Below, piece after piece: positions 26,545 to 36,708 of a DNA stretch of 64,000 bases (positions are counted from its first letter, which is position 1; each line of letters starts with the position of its first letter). The notes under the pieces were generated by a model that was not told the origin of the DNA, ran no database searches, and saw nothing but the letters and a program-made list of their open reading frames with translations. Where the stretch lies: contig CAVWEY010000003.1 in the NCBI GenBank assembly GCA_963754135.1, positions 868,001 through 932,000 on the forward strand. The letters are read 5' to 3'. The position numbers and the translations under genes are program-made. The stretch is from JAJFUI01 sp963754135 (GTDB taxonomy: Bacteria > Planctomycetota > Planctomycetia > Pirellulales > Thermoguttaceae).

Positions 26545-27646
26545 ATGAACCAGGACAATCATCGAGCAGAGATTGGAAATCGGACGTCTGCGGCCTTTAC
26601 GCTGGTCGAGCTTCTCGTAGTGATCACGATCATCGGCATCTTGATCGCGCTCTTGTTGCCGGCGGTGCAGGCGGCCCGCGAGGCCGCCCGCCGGGCGCAG
26701 TGCACCAACAACCTCAAGCAGATCGCCCTGGCCTGCCTCAGCCATGAGCAACAGAACGGCTTTTTTCCTACGGCCGGCTGGGGAGAATTCTGGAGCGGCG
26801 AACCGACCCGCGGATTCAGCAAGCTGCAGCCCGGCAGTTGGGTCTACAATATCCTCCCCTACATGGAGCAGCAAACATTGCACGACCTGGACATCGGCAT
26901 CAGCCCCTACAGCGGCGCAGTCCCGTCCGGGGCTTACGCAGTGTGTGGAGACGGCCTTGGTGACGTTGATTTGCCCCACCCGTCGCGCAGCAATACTCTA
27001 TCCTTTCGCCAATAGTGTGAATGCGGTGGGTTTCGCGCATTTTGTCAACGCGGGTATGCCCCAGCCCACGCTCGCCGGCCGCAGCGATTACGCGGGGTCC
27101 GGCGGGGACGCCCAGATCCGGGCCGACGCGGGCTATGCGGGTCCGCCCGACCTTGCCACAGGCGACAGTTGGAGCGACGCCACGTGGATCAGCAACACCT
27201 CCCTTTACGGCCCTGGTTGGAGCTACGCCCAAGGCAACGGCATCTTCTACATCCGCAGCATGAGGAAAATGGCCGATATCACGGACGGCGCCAGCAACAC
27301 CTACCTGGCGGGTGAGAAGTACATTAACACCGATTTTTACTACACCGGCCAATGCTGGTCCGACGACCAAGGGTATACCGCCGGTTTTGACTGGGACTCG
27401 GTCCGATATAGCACGGATAAACCTCACTGGTGCCCGAGCGAATGTCAGAATCAAACACCCTGGCCGGACACTCCCGGCGATTGGACGCATTGGGCGGCTT
27501 TCGGCAGTGCCCACGCCACCAGCTTCGGCATGGCCATGTGCGACGGGTCCGTGCAGGCGATCAACTATTCGATCGACGTGGCGGTGCATCACTGCTTGGG
27601 CGCCATCAACGATGGGAACCCGATCGACGCCATGAAAAGCTTCTGA
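26545..27646 (+). CDS. DUF1559 PulG-like exported protein, module 1, one frameshift
   Basis: Planctomycete-expanded family with a type IV pilin-like N-terminus: FTLVELLVVITIIGILIALL, then LLPAVQAAREAARRAQCTNN LKQIALA. After AVPSGAYA the frame is lost at about 26935, where TACGCAGTG should probably be TACGCGCAGTG (two bases missing). It resumes as QCVETALVTLICPTRRAA. The C-terminal signature is complete: DGASNTYLAGEKY..ATSFGMAMCDGSVQAINYSI. ATG 26545 is used. Prepilin cleavage would be before the F of FTLVE. Role unknown, presumably pseudopilus or envelope structure; it converges on the lipoprotein gene. Confidence 0.9.
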
Positions 27647-27652
27647 ACAAGG

Positions 27653-28273
27653 TCAGAATTTCAGGTCGAAATTCATGCCTCGTAGCAACTCTCTGGGGTC
27701 GATGGGGACTTCCTGGCCGAAGATTGTGTCGGTATTGTACATGGCGGGGATGTTTAGCCCCGGCTTGGTGATCTCGACGCGGTAGAATCCTGGGGGAATG
27801 CCACGCTGGCCGCTCGGCCCCGGGGTCTCAACCTCGATCACCGCCGAGCCGTACTTGTTCGTTGTGCCCGAAGCGGTCTTCATGTTTTCTCCGAGGAACT
27901 TCTCGGGCACAAACTTCACCACCGCTCCTTCCAGCGGCTGGCCGTTGTGCAACACCCGGCAGCCGACCGTCATCAGGCCCCCTTGCGACTCTTGCCAGGT
28001 CTTGATCCGCGCGGTGATCATTTCGGCCGTGATTCCTTGGCCGGAAGGGTCGATCTGCTTCGCAGCGGCTTTCAGACCCGGGCACTTGTTCAACTCGTCG
28101 CCGCTCAATTTGCCGTCCTTGTTGGCATCGAACATCTCGATGGCTTGGGCCCCAGCCGCCGAGGCGTTGATCGACGGCGCGTACACTCGGGGCGGCGTTC
28201 GCGAACAACCCGCGCCAACCGCCAACAACCCTGCCAACACCAACCCGCAACCGACCGTCATTTGACACGACAT
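27653..28273 (-). CDS. EF-hand lipoprotein with carboxypeptidase-regulatory-like domain
   Basis: Exported lipoprotein: signal VGCGLVLAGLLAVGAGC with lipobox VGAGC. Residues about 45-57 form a canonical EF-hand calcium loop (DANKDGKLSGDEL); a second, weaker one may follow (DPSGQGITAEM). The C-terminal half (GCRVLHNGQPLEGAVVKFVP..GSAVIEVETPG..GFYRVEITKPG) is a transthyretin/carboxypeptidase-regulatory-like beta sandwich common in planctomycete lipoproteins. ATG 28273 is the first start after GGGAAGG. No enzyme motif is seen. It is convergent with the DUF1559 gene, six bases apart. Confidence 0.8.
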   Translation of the reverse strand: MSCQMTVGCGLVLAGLLAVGAGCSRTPPRVYAPSINASAAGAQAIEMFDANKDGKLSGDELNKCPGLKAAAKQIDPSGQGITAEMITARIKTWQESQGGLMTVGCRVLHNGQPLEGAVVKFVPEKFLGENMKTASGTTNKYGSAVIEVETPGPSGQRGIPPGFYRVEITKPGLNIPAMYNTDTIFGQEVPIDPRELLRGMNFDLKF

Positions 28274-28629
28274 GGCAGTTACACCTTCCCTCGCGAGACG
28301 GAGAAACCACAACAGGGACGCCAAGAGCGTACAGTAGCAAATCGCCGGGGCGCCGTCAAGGAATCAACGGATGGCCTGCAGGGCCGGTCAATTGTTCGAG
28401 TTGGGTGGCTGATCGGCCCCTGCGATGGCCTCCAACAACGTCACGGTCCATTTCGGATACCCCCCGTCGGTATGGATGCCTTGCTTCTCTGCCTCCCGTG
28501 TGTCAGAATAGGGAGACTGCGGCGGCAATGCCGTCCGTCGCAATGTAGCCGGCACACGCCGTGTGCCGACCGATTGGCCGCACACGGCGTGTGCGGCCTA
28601 CAGTCACACCAGCCGATGAGGGGAAGCGA
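28274..28629. other. Divergent intergenic region
   Basis: The 356 bases between the EF-hand lipoprotein and the HlyD-like gene contain one family E palindrome (28544-28602). I see no convincing gene or promoter consensus; ORFs here are shadows of the repeat. Confidence 0.5.
28544..28602. repeat. Intergenic paired palindrome, family E
   Basis: Arms TGTAGCCGGCACACGCCG.. (28544-28571) and ..GTGTGCGGCCTACA (28576-28602). It lies just upstream of the HlyD-like gene. Confidence 0.88.
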
Positions 28630-30198
28630 ATGAGCCGCTCTGTTCAGTACCGGGGTTTTTGTCTGATCGTTTTAGCTTTGGTTGCCGGATTGGCTTACGC
28701 CGCCGAGCCGGCCGCGAAGAAGAAGACCAAGCCGGCCGCGGAGAAGAAAGCGGCCCTCACCCCCAGCCCCTCTCCCAAAGGGGGAGGGGAGACTACGGCA
28801 GCCGCCGAGAAGACGCCGGCCGCTGCGCCGGCCACTGTAACTCTCAAGCGGGCGCCGCTGCGGATCGCCGTCGAGCTCGACGGCGTCTTCGAGGGGGACT
28901 CCGCCCATGAGATCGCGCTGCAGCCCGATGAATGGACCGCGCTCCAGGTCGAGAGCGCCCTGCCGCACGGCGCGGTGGTCCGCAAGGGGGACGTGCTCTT
29001 GAAACTGGAAACCGACAAGCTCGACCGGACGATCGCCGATCTGCGGGCGGACCTGAGGATCTCGGAGGTGGCGATTCATCAGGGCCAGGACCAGTTGCAG
29101 GCGTTGGAGAAAGCCGTGCCGTTGGAGTTGAAAGTCAGCCAGCGGGCGGCCCGCGTGGCCGAGGAAGACCGGCAGTTCTTCTTCGCCGTCGAGAAGCCCT
29201 TCAGTCAGAAGTTGATCGCCTTCGAGTTGAAAGTGGCGAAGGAGTCGTTGGAATACCAGCAGGAAGAGCTGCGGCAGTTGGAGAAGATGTACAGGGCCGA
29301 CGACATCACCGAAGAGACGGAGGAGATCGTGCTGCGGCGGGCTCGCGACACGGTCGAGCGGGCGAAGTTCTCGCTGGAAATGGCCCAGCTCAATCACGAC
29401 CACGCCCTGAAGTTCGACTTGCCGCGGCTGGAAGAAGCGGTCAACGAGGCGGCCAAGCGGACTTCGCTGGAATGGGAGAAGAACCAGGTGGACCTCCCCT
29501 TGACCGTGCAAAAGCTGGGGCTGGAACTGGAAAGGCTGCACTTGCAGCACCGCCAGTCCGAGGAGAAACTCCACCGGCTGCTGGCCGACCGCGGGCTGAT
29601 GACGGTCACCGCGCCCGCCGACGGGATCGTGTATTACGGCAAGCTGGTGCGGGGGAAGCCGGGCGACGCGACGGCGATGGCCGACGCCCTCCGCCCGCAC
29701 GGCGCCATCCCGCCGAACCAGGTGGTGATGACCGTGGTCGAGCCGCGGCCGATGTGCATCCGCACAACGGTCCCGGAAAACGAGTTGCACGATCTCCGGC
29801 CGGGACTGCCGGGGACGGCCGTTCCCACGGGCTATCCCGACCTGGACCTGCCGGCGGCCATCGACACGGTGAGCGACATTCCGGTCTCGCCGGGCAACTT
29901 CGACGGGCGGCTCACCGTCGATCTGGAGGGAAAGACGAAGTTGCTCAGGCCGGGCATGACCTGCAAGGTGAAGCTGGTGCCGTACCGGAAGGCAGATGCG
30001 ATTTGCGTGCCGCCGAAGGCCCTGATCACCGACGAACTGGATGAGCACAAACAGTCCGTGCAAGTGTTGGACAAGGACGGCAAGATCACGACCCGCCCCG
30101 TGACCGTCGGCCGCAAGACCGACAAGCAGGTGGAAATCGTCAAGGGGCTTGAGGAGGGGGAGAAGGTCGTGTTGGAACCCGTCAAGGATGAGAAATAG
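28630..30198 (+). CDS. HlyD/RND-type periplasmic adaptor protein
   Basis: Predicted membrane-fusion subunit of an efflux or secretion pump. Signal peptide FCLIVLALVAGLAYA, then a Lys/Ala-rich linker containing an in-frame repeat (28754-28789). The barrel/lipoyl half-motif is ALQPDEWTALQVESALPHGAVVRKGDVLLKLETDKLDR. A long coiled-coil hairpin follows (about residues 130-330), then the second lipoyl half (MTVTAPADGIVYYGKLVRG), a beta-barrel (VMTVVEPRPMCIRTTVPE) and a C-terminal domain (LLRPGMTCKVKLV..AICVPPKALI). ATG 28630 (MSRSVQYRG). No pump or outer-membrane channel gene is adjacent, so it is an orphan here. Confidence 0.85.
   Translation: MSRSVQYRGFCLIVLALVAGLAYAAEPAAKKKTKPAAEKKAALTPSPSPKGGGETTAAAEKTPAAAPATVTLKRAPLRIAVELDGVFEGDSAHEIALQPDEWTALQVESALPHGAVVRKGDVLLKLETDKLDRTIADLRADLRISEVAIHQGQDQLQALEKAVPLELKVSQRAARVAEEDRQFFFAVEKPFSQKLIAFELKVAKESLEYQQEELRQLEKMYRADDITEETEEIVLRRARDTVERAKFSLEMAQLNHDHALKFDLPRLEEAVNEAAKRTSLEWEKNQVDLPLTVQKLGLELERLHLQHRQSEEKLHRLLADRGLMTVTAPADGIVYYGKLVRGKPGDATAMADALRPHGAIPPNQVVMTVVEPRPMCIRTTVPENELHDLRPGLPGTAVPTGYPDLDLPAAIDTVSDIPVSPGNFDGRLTVDLEGKTKLLRPGMTCKVKLVPYRKADAICVPPKALITDELDEHKQSVQVLDKDGKITTRPVTVGRKTDKQVEIVKGLEEGEKVVLEPVKDEK
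28754..28789. repeat. In-frame LSPxG-type palindrome in the hlyD-like gene
   Basis: CCCCTCTCCC AAA GGGGGAGGGG hairpin, read in frame as LTPSPSPKGGGE between the signal peptide and the adaptor core. It is related to the LPKGEG repeat at 1405-1425. Confidence 0.8.
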
Positions 30199-30225
30199 AA
30201 GGGGCCGCAGGGAAACGCCCGGTTA

Positions 30226-30305
30226 GGGTGGCACGCCCTGAGCAGCGAAGGGCGTGGTGAACGGTTGAAACACGCCCTTCGCTGCGCTCAGGGGCGTGCC
30301 ACCCT
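30226..30305. repeat. Intergenic paired palindrome, family A variant (CTGAGC..GCTCAG)
   Basis: Arms 30226-30257 and 30271-30305. The left arm reads GAGCAGCG where the complement of the right arm reads GAGCGCAGCG, a GC dinucleotide shorter. Confidence 0.88.
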
Positions 30306-30334
30306 CACCGCGTTGAGGACTGGGGACTGCTGTG

Positions 30335-31530
30335 ATGCGATCTCGATATGCCTGGGCGGTTGTGCTCTTGATTACTTGTCTGCCCCTGTGGGCAACGGAA
30401 GGGCCGCCGCGCCCACCGGAGCTGGCCACGATCGGGCCGAAACCCAATCCGATCGTGCCGCCGACGGCCGCGGAGATCCGGCGTTCGATCCGCCGCGGGC
30501 TGGACTTCCTGTTGCAGCGGCAGAACAAGGACGGCTCGTGGGGATCGGCGAACATCACCCGGCCCGGCGAGATTTATGCCCCCGTGCCGGGCCGCATCAG
30601 GCCTTCAAGGCCGCGGTGACGGCGATGTGCATCTCGGCGTTGATCGAGACCGGGGGCGACAGCCCGGAGGTGGCCGCCGCGCTGGACCGGAGCGAGGCTT
30701 GGTTGTTCGAGCACTTACCCAAGGTCCGCCGCGCCACGCCCGACGCCTTCTACAACGTCTGGACGCACGCCTACGGCATTCAGGCCCTGGTGCGGATGCT
30801 GAAGCAGAAGCCGCACGACGCGGATCGCCGCGAGCGGATCCGCGGACTGATCGCCCAACAGATCGACATGCTCGACCGGTACGAGGTGGTCGACGGCGGC
30901 TGGGCCTATTATGACATGAACGCGCTGACAAAGAAGCCGAGCGGCTCGACGATCAGTTTCGTGACGGCGGCGGTGCTGGTGGCGCTGCAGGAGGCGCGGG
31001 AGGCGGGCGCCGAGGTGCCCCAGCGGCTGATCGACCGGGGCATGGCGTCGATCCGCCGCCAGCGGAACCCGGATTTCTCCTACGACTACGGCGAATACCT
31101 GAAAATGCGGCCCCGGTATCCGATCAACCGCCCCGGCGGCAGCCTGGGCCGCTCGCAAGCCTGCAACTTGGCGATGCGCCTCTGGGGCGACAAGCTGGTG
31201 ACGGACGAGGTGCTGAAGACCTGGCTCGACCGGCTGTACGCGCGGAACTTGTGGCTGGACATGGGGCGGAAGCGGCCCATCCCGCACGAATCGTGGTTCC
31301 AGGTGGCCGGCTATTTCTACTACTTCGGCCACTACTACGCCGCGCTCTGCATCGACCAGCTTCCGGCCGCCGAGCGGCCACACTTCCAGGACTATCTGGC
31401 CCACCTCCTGATGGAGAAGCAGGAGAAAGACGGCTCCTGGTGGGACTATCCCCTGTACGACTATCACCAGGCGTACGGGACGGCCTTCGCGCTGATGTCG
31501 CTCGGGCGGACGCTGAAGAATGGCCGCTGA
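30335..31530 (+). CDS. Exported prenyltransferase/squalene-cyclase-repeat protein, one frameshift
   Basis: Alpha/alpha-toroid protein with terpene-cyclase-type repeats but no evident cyclase catalytic motif; such exported proteins are common and uncharacterised in planctomycetes. Signal peptide: MRSRYAWAVVLLITCLPLWA. Repeat QW-like motifs: FLLQRQNKDGSWG (residues about 60-72), VDGGWAYYDMN and MEKQEKDGSWWDYPLYDYHQAYGTAFALMSL at the C-terminus. One base is missing at about 30588 (GCCGGGCCGCATCAGGCC); reading resumes as HQAFKAAVTAMCISALIE. ATG 30335 follows GGGGA. The substrate is unknown. Confidence 0.75.
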
Positions 31531-31715
31531 AGCGTTCCGTACTGGTCGCTGAAGCGTTCTGTATTGGTCGCTGAGGCGACTATCCCTGGGGGAATCCTCT
31601 GTGCGTCCATAGTTGGGGTCTCTAGCTGTGAGCTCAAGAATATGTCAAAATGGGCGGCTGCGAGCGTCGCGCAAGCACTGCCGAAATGACATTCAGCCGT
31701 GAGGAGCGAAAACAC

Positions 31716-34416
31716 GTGAGATGCCGTATACATTGGGGATCGCTGTTACCGGCGGTGGTGGGATTGGCGTTCGCGGCAGCGGCCTTGGCGGCCGAGCAGC
31801 GCGCCGAGCCGCTCCGCTATGAGAGCATCCGCCGGCTCGCCGACGACGTCACGCAGGCCACGTTGGCCAACGGCCTGACGGTGATCGTCCAAGAGAACCA
31901 TGCAGCGCCGGTGGCCACGGTGCGGTGCTTCGTCAAGAACACGGGCAGCGCCTTCGAGGGGAAAAACCTGGGGGCGGGCTTAAGCCACGTACTCGAACAC
32001 GTCGTCTCCGGCGGCACCACCACCCATCGCAGCGATAAGGAAATCCAGCGGATCATCAACACGTTCGGCGGGGCCACCAACGCCTTCACCTCGCAGGACA
32101 TGACGGTCTTCTTCATTGACTGCCCCGCCAAGAACACGATGACCGCCATCGAGTTGGTGGCCGACGCCATGCAGCACGTCACGTTCGAGCCGGCCGAGTT
32201 CGAGCGGGAGCTGAAGGTCGTCCGCCGCGAGCTGGCCGACGATGAGGTAGACCGGGGACATGTGTTGGAGGATCTGCTTCAAGCGACGGTCTACACCACC
32301 CATCCCGCCCGCTACCCCGTCATCGGCTATCTCGACGTGCTGAACCGGACCACGAACCAGACGATCATCGACTTCTACCACGAGCGTTACGTGCCGGAGA
32401 ACCAGGTGTTCGTGGTGGTTGGCGACGTGGACGCCCGGCGGGTGCTCGATGAAGTGGCCAAGCAGTTTGCCGGCACGCCGCGGGGCCGGGAGACCTACGT
32501 GCCGTTCGAGGACGAGCCGGAGCAGCTTGCGCCGCGCGAGGCGGTCCGCGAGATGGACGGGGCAACCTACGACCTGGCGCTGGCCTGGCCGACGGTGAAG
32601 GTTTCCAGCCCCGATCTCTACGCCCTGGACGTGGCCGCGAGCATCCTCGGCGAAGGGGAGAGTTCGCGGCTGGTCGAACGGCTGCGGAACCAGCGGCAAC
32701 TGGTGCTGTCGGTCGAGGCCACCAGCGACACGCCGCACTACGTTGCCGGCACGTTCGCGGTTTCTGCGGTGTGTCCGCCGGAGACGTGGCAGAAGGCCGC
32801 GGACGCGGCTCTGTCCGAAGTCTACCGGCTCCGCGACGAGTTGGTCGGCCCGGAGGAACTGGCCAAAGCCAAGAAGCAGAAGGCCGCCGAGCTGATTTTC
32901 AGCCGGCAGACGGTGCAGCACGCGGCGGACGGCCTGGGACGCAATTTCATCACCACGGCGGACCCCTTGTTCGATACGACGTACGTTGCGGGCATCCAGA
33001 AGGTGACGGCGGAGCAGGTGCGGGAGGTTGCCCGGCGGTACTTCGTGCCCGAGCGGCTCAATCGGGTGATCATCGCGCCGCCGGGGGGCGCACCGAAGCC
33101 GGCTGCCGCTGCGGCGAAGGCTGCCGAGGGTGGAATCCGCCTGGTGCGGCTCGGCAATGGGCTGCGCGTGCTGCTGAAGCAGGACGCCCACCTGCCGTTG
33201 GTCAATCTCCAGGCGTTTGTGCTGGGCGGGTCGCTGGCCGATGACGCGAAGACGGCCGGCCGCTCGGCCCTGGCGGCCGACATGCTCGACCGGGGCACGG
33301 CCGGCCATTCGGCCCGGCAGATCGCCGAGTATTTCGATTCCATCGGCGCCCAGATGAGCATGGAGGCGGGGCGGTTTACCGTCTACGGCAGCCTGACGGC
33401 GCTTAAGGAGGATTTTCCGGCCGCGGCAGCCCTGTTTGCCGAGTGTTTCACGCGGCCGACGTTTCCCGAGGACGAGTTTACCAAGGTGCAGCAACTCGCC
33501 CTGGGGTCGATTGCCGCGCGGGCCGACGAGCCGCAAGAGGAGGTCAACGAGTTCTTCTGCGACAGCCTGCCGGCCCAGTCGCCATATCACGTTGTTCAGG
33601 GCGGCAAGACCGAAAGCATCAAGGTGCTGACAGCGAAGGACCTGCGGGCGTACCACGCCCGGTACTTCGTCCCCAACAACATGGTCGTGGCGGTCTTCGG
33701 CGACTTCGATCCCGCAAAGGCGTTGGCGCTGGTCAAGAGGCAGTTTGGCGGGCTGAGGCGCGATCCGGACTTCCAGCCGCCCTCCTTCAACCGCCCCAAC
33801 GCGGTCGCCAAGAACGCTCGTCCGGCACAAAAGGATCGGCCAAAATACGGGGATTGTCCAGTTCGGCTATCCGATGGCGAGCATCTTTGACAAGCAGGAC
33901 TACGCCGCGATGACGTTGCTGGACGCGATCATGTCGGGCTACAACAGTCCCAGCGGGTGGCTGTTCGACGAACTCCGCGGCGCGGGGCTGGTGTACGCCG
34001 TCGACGCCGCGCAGGTGACCGGCCCCGTGCCGGGCTATTTCATCATCGTTGCCCAGACCCGGCCGAGCAAGGTCGACGAGGTCGTCTCGCGGATCGAGAA
34101 GAACGTGGAGCGGGCCAGGGCGGGGCGGATCGGCGAAGGCGAGTTCCGCGCGGCCGCGCAGATGGTGATGGCCCTCCACGCCCAGGAGAACACGACCATG
34201 GGCGAGCAGGCCCGGCAGGCGGCCGTGGACGAGTTGTACGGCCTGGGCTACGATTACAGCAAGACGTTCGACGCCCGCATCCGCGCGGTCAAGTTCGAGG
34301 ACGTGGCGGCCGCCGCCCGCAAGTATCTCGGCAACCACGTGCTGGTGACGGCGTCGCCGAACTCCGACAAGGGCTCGAACGAGAACAAGTTGTCGAATTT
34401 GGGTGGCACGCCCTGA
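31716..34416 (+). CDS. M16 family zinc metalloprotease, two-domain, one frameshift
   Basis: Exported pitrilysin-type protease with tandem M16 domains. GTG 31716 follows GAGGAG and starts a signal peptide (LLPAVVGLAFAAAALAAEQ). The zinc motif HXXEH is HVLEH at about residue 95, with the distal glutamate in VVRRELADDE. The second, inactive domain begins at about IRLVRLGNGLRVLLKQDAH. Two bases are missing in the A-run at about 33850 (GGCCAAAATACGGGG; AAAAAAT would restore KNTGIVQFGYPMASI). Reading continues through DDAIMSGYNSPSGWLFDELRG-like sequence to 34416. The last residues NLGGTP come from a palindromic repeat. Confidence 0.88.
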
Positions 34417-34479
34417 GCAGCGAAGGGCGTGGCGGACGGCGAAACCACGCCCTTCGCTGCGCTCAGGGACGTGCCACCC
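34401..34479. repeat. Paired palindrome, family A variant, at the M16 gene 3' end
   Basis: Arms 34401-34432 and 34445-34479. The left arm again shows GAGCAGCG against GCTGCGCTC on the right. The left arm supplies the stop of the protease gene. Confidence 0.88.
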
Positions 34480-34498
34480 GCCGAAAGCGGTTGGTCCC

Positions 34499-34529
34499 TG
34501 ACCTCTGACCACTGACCACTGACCCCTGT
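34499..34529. repeat. TGACC/ACTGACC tandem repeat
   Basis: Units TGACCTC, TGACCAC, TGACCAC, TGACCCC in tandem directly before GTG 34531, occupying the place of a ribosome site. Confidence 0.7.
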
Positions 34530-34530
34530 C

Positions 34531-36480
34531 GTGTTGCCCCGCATCATCGGCGAACATCCCCTGGCCAAAGACCCGGGCGGGAAGCTGAAATCCCGCATCG
34601 CCACCGTGTTCCCTTATGCGAACACGATCGTGACCACTCCGGGCATCCACGCCACGCAGCGGATGGCCTACATCGACCTGCTGAGGCGGCAGCGGATCGA
34701 GCACGGCCTGGGACCGCTGGGGCGGGAGGAAGAGACCGCCGAGTGGCAGAACTCGGTCGACCTCGTGGCCGAGGACGACGTGATCGTGATCCGCCCCGAC
34801 CCGGACAACATGCCGTTGTGCTTCCGGGCGGACGAACTGCTGCAGGAGTTGGTCCCGAAGCACCGGGTGAAGTTCCTGTTGGTGCGGGACGAGCGGGTGC
34901 GGGCGGCGATCAAGGAGCGGGGCGAGTGTTGGCGGATCAGCCCCTTGCCCAAGACGCCGGAGGAGATGCGGCGGATGATCGCCGCCTCGCGGATCGCCAT
35001 TCACGGCAACGAGTTGTACTATTACAGCAAGGCCACGGGGACGCGGTTTCTCACCTGTGAGGCGTTTGAGCAACTCGGCGGCCCGGGCGAGTCCGCGTTG
35101 CGGCAACACCTGGCGGAAATCCGCGAGTTCTCCGCCGGCGTGAACCGCCACGGCAATCCGGAGGTGGCGTTTTTCATGGCCGGCGAGGGCTTCACAAAGG
35201 CCGATCTGGCCCCGCACGATTTCGCCGCGCTGGCTGGCGAAGCCCTGCAAGCGGTGTACGAGGGGTTGCGGGCGAAGTTCCGCGAGGCGGTCCCGCCCGA
35301 GTTCCGCCCCGACAGCGCCGGCAGCCTCGATTGGCGGAACCGGATGTACGCCGCCTTGATCGGCGAGGATGAGAAAACCATCTCCGAGGAATCGCTGCTG
35401 GGGCTCAGTTCCGAGTTCTTCATGCAGATCGAATGGTTGCCGGGCGGCCGGATCGAGCAGGGGGAGTTGATCTTCGATTCGGCCTTCGAGCTGGCGGAAG
35501 AGACCGCCGACCCGGGATTGCGGCGGCTGTGCGACGAGAAGTGCCGCGGCTTCATCTTCAACTTCGTCCGCGAGTACGGCGACCTGGAGTACGTGAACAT
35601 CGGGCGGGTGGTCGAGTCGCTCTCGCAGCGGGCCAAGTCGCTGGGCCGCCGCGACGTCTACATCACCCAAGTCAAGCAGCGCGGCATCCGCGAGGAAATC
35701 GTCAAGATCATCCGTATGCAGAAGTGGGGCATCCGCGAGCACCTCGACGGCGGCAAGAAGCTCCTGGACGCCATTATCCAAGCGGAAGAGTACACCGAGT
35801 ACATCCTCGACCGCCGCCTCGGCTGCCGGCAACTGGGCATGAACCTCCCCGCCCGCGTCACCGCCAAGCGCATCAGCGAGCGCTATCTCGGCCCGCACCG
35901 CGAGATGCAGGGGGCGGCCATCTGGTCTCCTTACTTCGAGCGGGACTTCATCCGCGGCATGGCCACCGACAAGATTCCGCCGCAGAGGCTGGCCGACGGG
36001 GCGTTTGCCACCCGCTTGGCCCGCCTGCTGGGCCAGGCCGCCGCCCCCAACATCATCGTCGGCCGCTGCGGCCAGCAGGGCCAGGTGGTCTTTGACGACG
36101 GCGACGAAGTGGTGGTCACCAACGGCAACGGGCTGCCCACCGACATCGTGGTGGCCGACCAAATGGGCACCTTCGCCGACTACCGCACGGACCTGGAGCA
36201 CTTCGCCGCGGAATATGCGGCGGTGGTCAACCGCCGGATGGCGCTGTTGACCGATCCCGCGGAGTTCGCCGCCTTGTACGTCGATGCCTTCGTCACCCGG
36301 CTGGCCAAAATCCAACTGGAGTACCGGAAACGGAAGCGGGCGTTCGACACCCTCTTCAAGCACCGGCCACGGGACGAGGCGGGCAGCTTCGCCTACCGCT
36401 GGGAATGTGTGCTGGACCGGCTGCGGCGGGCCGTGCCGCAGAACTTGGGCAACCTGGTGCGAAGCCACATCGCGGTGTGA
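34531..36480 (+). CDS. Large soluble protein of unknown function
   Basis: I do not recognise this 649-residue protein. GTG 34531 opens MLPRIIGEHPLAKDPGGKLKSRIATVFPYANTIV. It has no signal peptide or membrane segment and is rich in charged helices. Stretches that look conserved are IRPDPDNMPLCFRADELLQ, AIHGNELYYYSKATGTRFLT, EVAFFMAGEGFTKADLAPHDF, CRGFIFNFVREYGDLEYVNIGRVVESLS, YITQVKQRGIREEIVKIIRM and GAAIWSPYFERDFIRGMATD. The mixture of FxR/DxD-like segments suggests an enzyme, possibly kinase- or nucleotide-related, but no motif is decisive. A TGACC tandem repeat stands where a ribosome site is expected. No frameshift is seen. Confidence 0.7.
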   Translation: MLPRIIGEHPLAKDPGGKLKSRIATVFPYANTIVTTPGIHATQRMAYIDLLRRQRIEHGLGPLGREEETAEWQNSVDLVAEDDVIVIRPDPDNMPLCFRADELLQELVPKHRVKFLLVRDERVRAAIKERGECWRISPLPKTPEEMRRMIAASRIAIHGNELYYYSKATGTRFLTCEAFEQLGGPGESALRQHLAEIREFSAGVNRHGNPEVAFFMAGEGFTKADLAPHDFAALAGEALQAVYEGLRAKFREAVPPEFRPDSAGSLDWRNRMYAALIGEDEKTISEESLLGLSSEFFMQIEWLPGGRIEQGELIFDSAFELAEETADPGLRRLCDEKCRGFIFNFVREYGDLEYVNIGRVVESLSQRAKSLGRRDVYITQVKQRGIREEIVKIIRMQKWGIREHLDGGKKLLDAIIQAEEYTEYILDRRLGCRQLGMNLPARVTAKRISERYLGPHREMQGAAIWSPYFERDFIRGMATDKIPPQRLADGAFATRLARLLGQAAAPNIIVGRCGQQGQVVFDDGDEVVVTNGNGLPTDIVVADQMGTFADYRTDLEHFAAEYAAVVNRRMALLTDPAEFAALYVDAFVTRLAKIQLEYRKRKRAFDTLFKHRPRDEAGSFAYRWECVLDRLRRAVPQNLGNLVRSHIAV

Positions 36481-36483
36481 CCT

Positions 36484-36570
36484 GGCGGGGAAAAGGGGGA
36501 CAGGCCCCCTTTGTGCGAAGCACCCTTCGGGCCGTTCCGGCAAAGGGCGCCTGTCCCCCTTTTCCCCGCC
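36484..36570. repeat. Intergenic paired palindrome, family B
   Basis: Arms GGCGGGGAAAAGGGGGACAG.. (36484-36513) and its complement (36541-36570), one mismatch. The spacer GAAGCACCCTTCGGGCCG is shared with the element inside the FemAB-like gene (10268-10390). Confidence 0.9.
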
Positions 36571-36669
36571 GGGCGACTTTTCCGCATTTTGAGGGGTTCT
36601 CGACAGTCTCCGCTCGCCTTTGACCGAAGCAAAAGGTGGCGGCACAGTGGAAAAACACCCCAATTGATA

Positions 36670-36697
36670 TGGACTTTTCCACGAATGCCGCTACACT
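36670..36697 (+). promoter_or_regulatory. Candidate promoter for the two-component pair
   Basis: -35 TGGACT (36670-36675), 16-base spacer, -10 TACACT (36692-36697). Transcription would start near 36704, almost at GTG 36709, so translation may start leaderless or at a later codon. Confidence 0.35.
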
Positions 36698-36708
36698 AGC
36701 CGAGTGCG

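Noticed and set aside
28561..28629. Upstream extension of the HlyD-like protein starting MCRPIGRTRR
   Set aside because: The extension is translated palindrome; the signal peptide begins at ATG 28630.
33787..36663. 958-codon open frame on the minus strand opposite the 649-residue protein
   Set aside because: Composition is that of an antisense shadow in GC-rich DNA, with no motifs; the plus-strand frames hold the M16 protease end and a conserved-looking protein.
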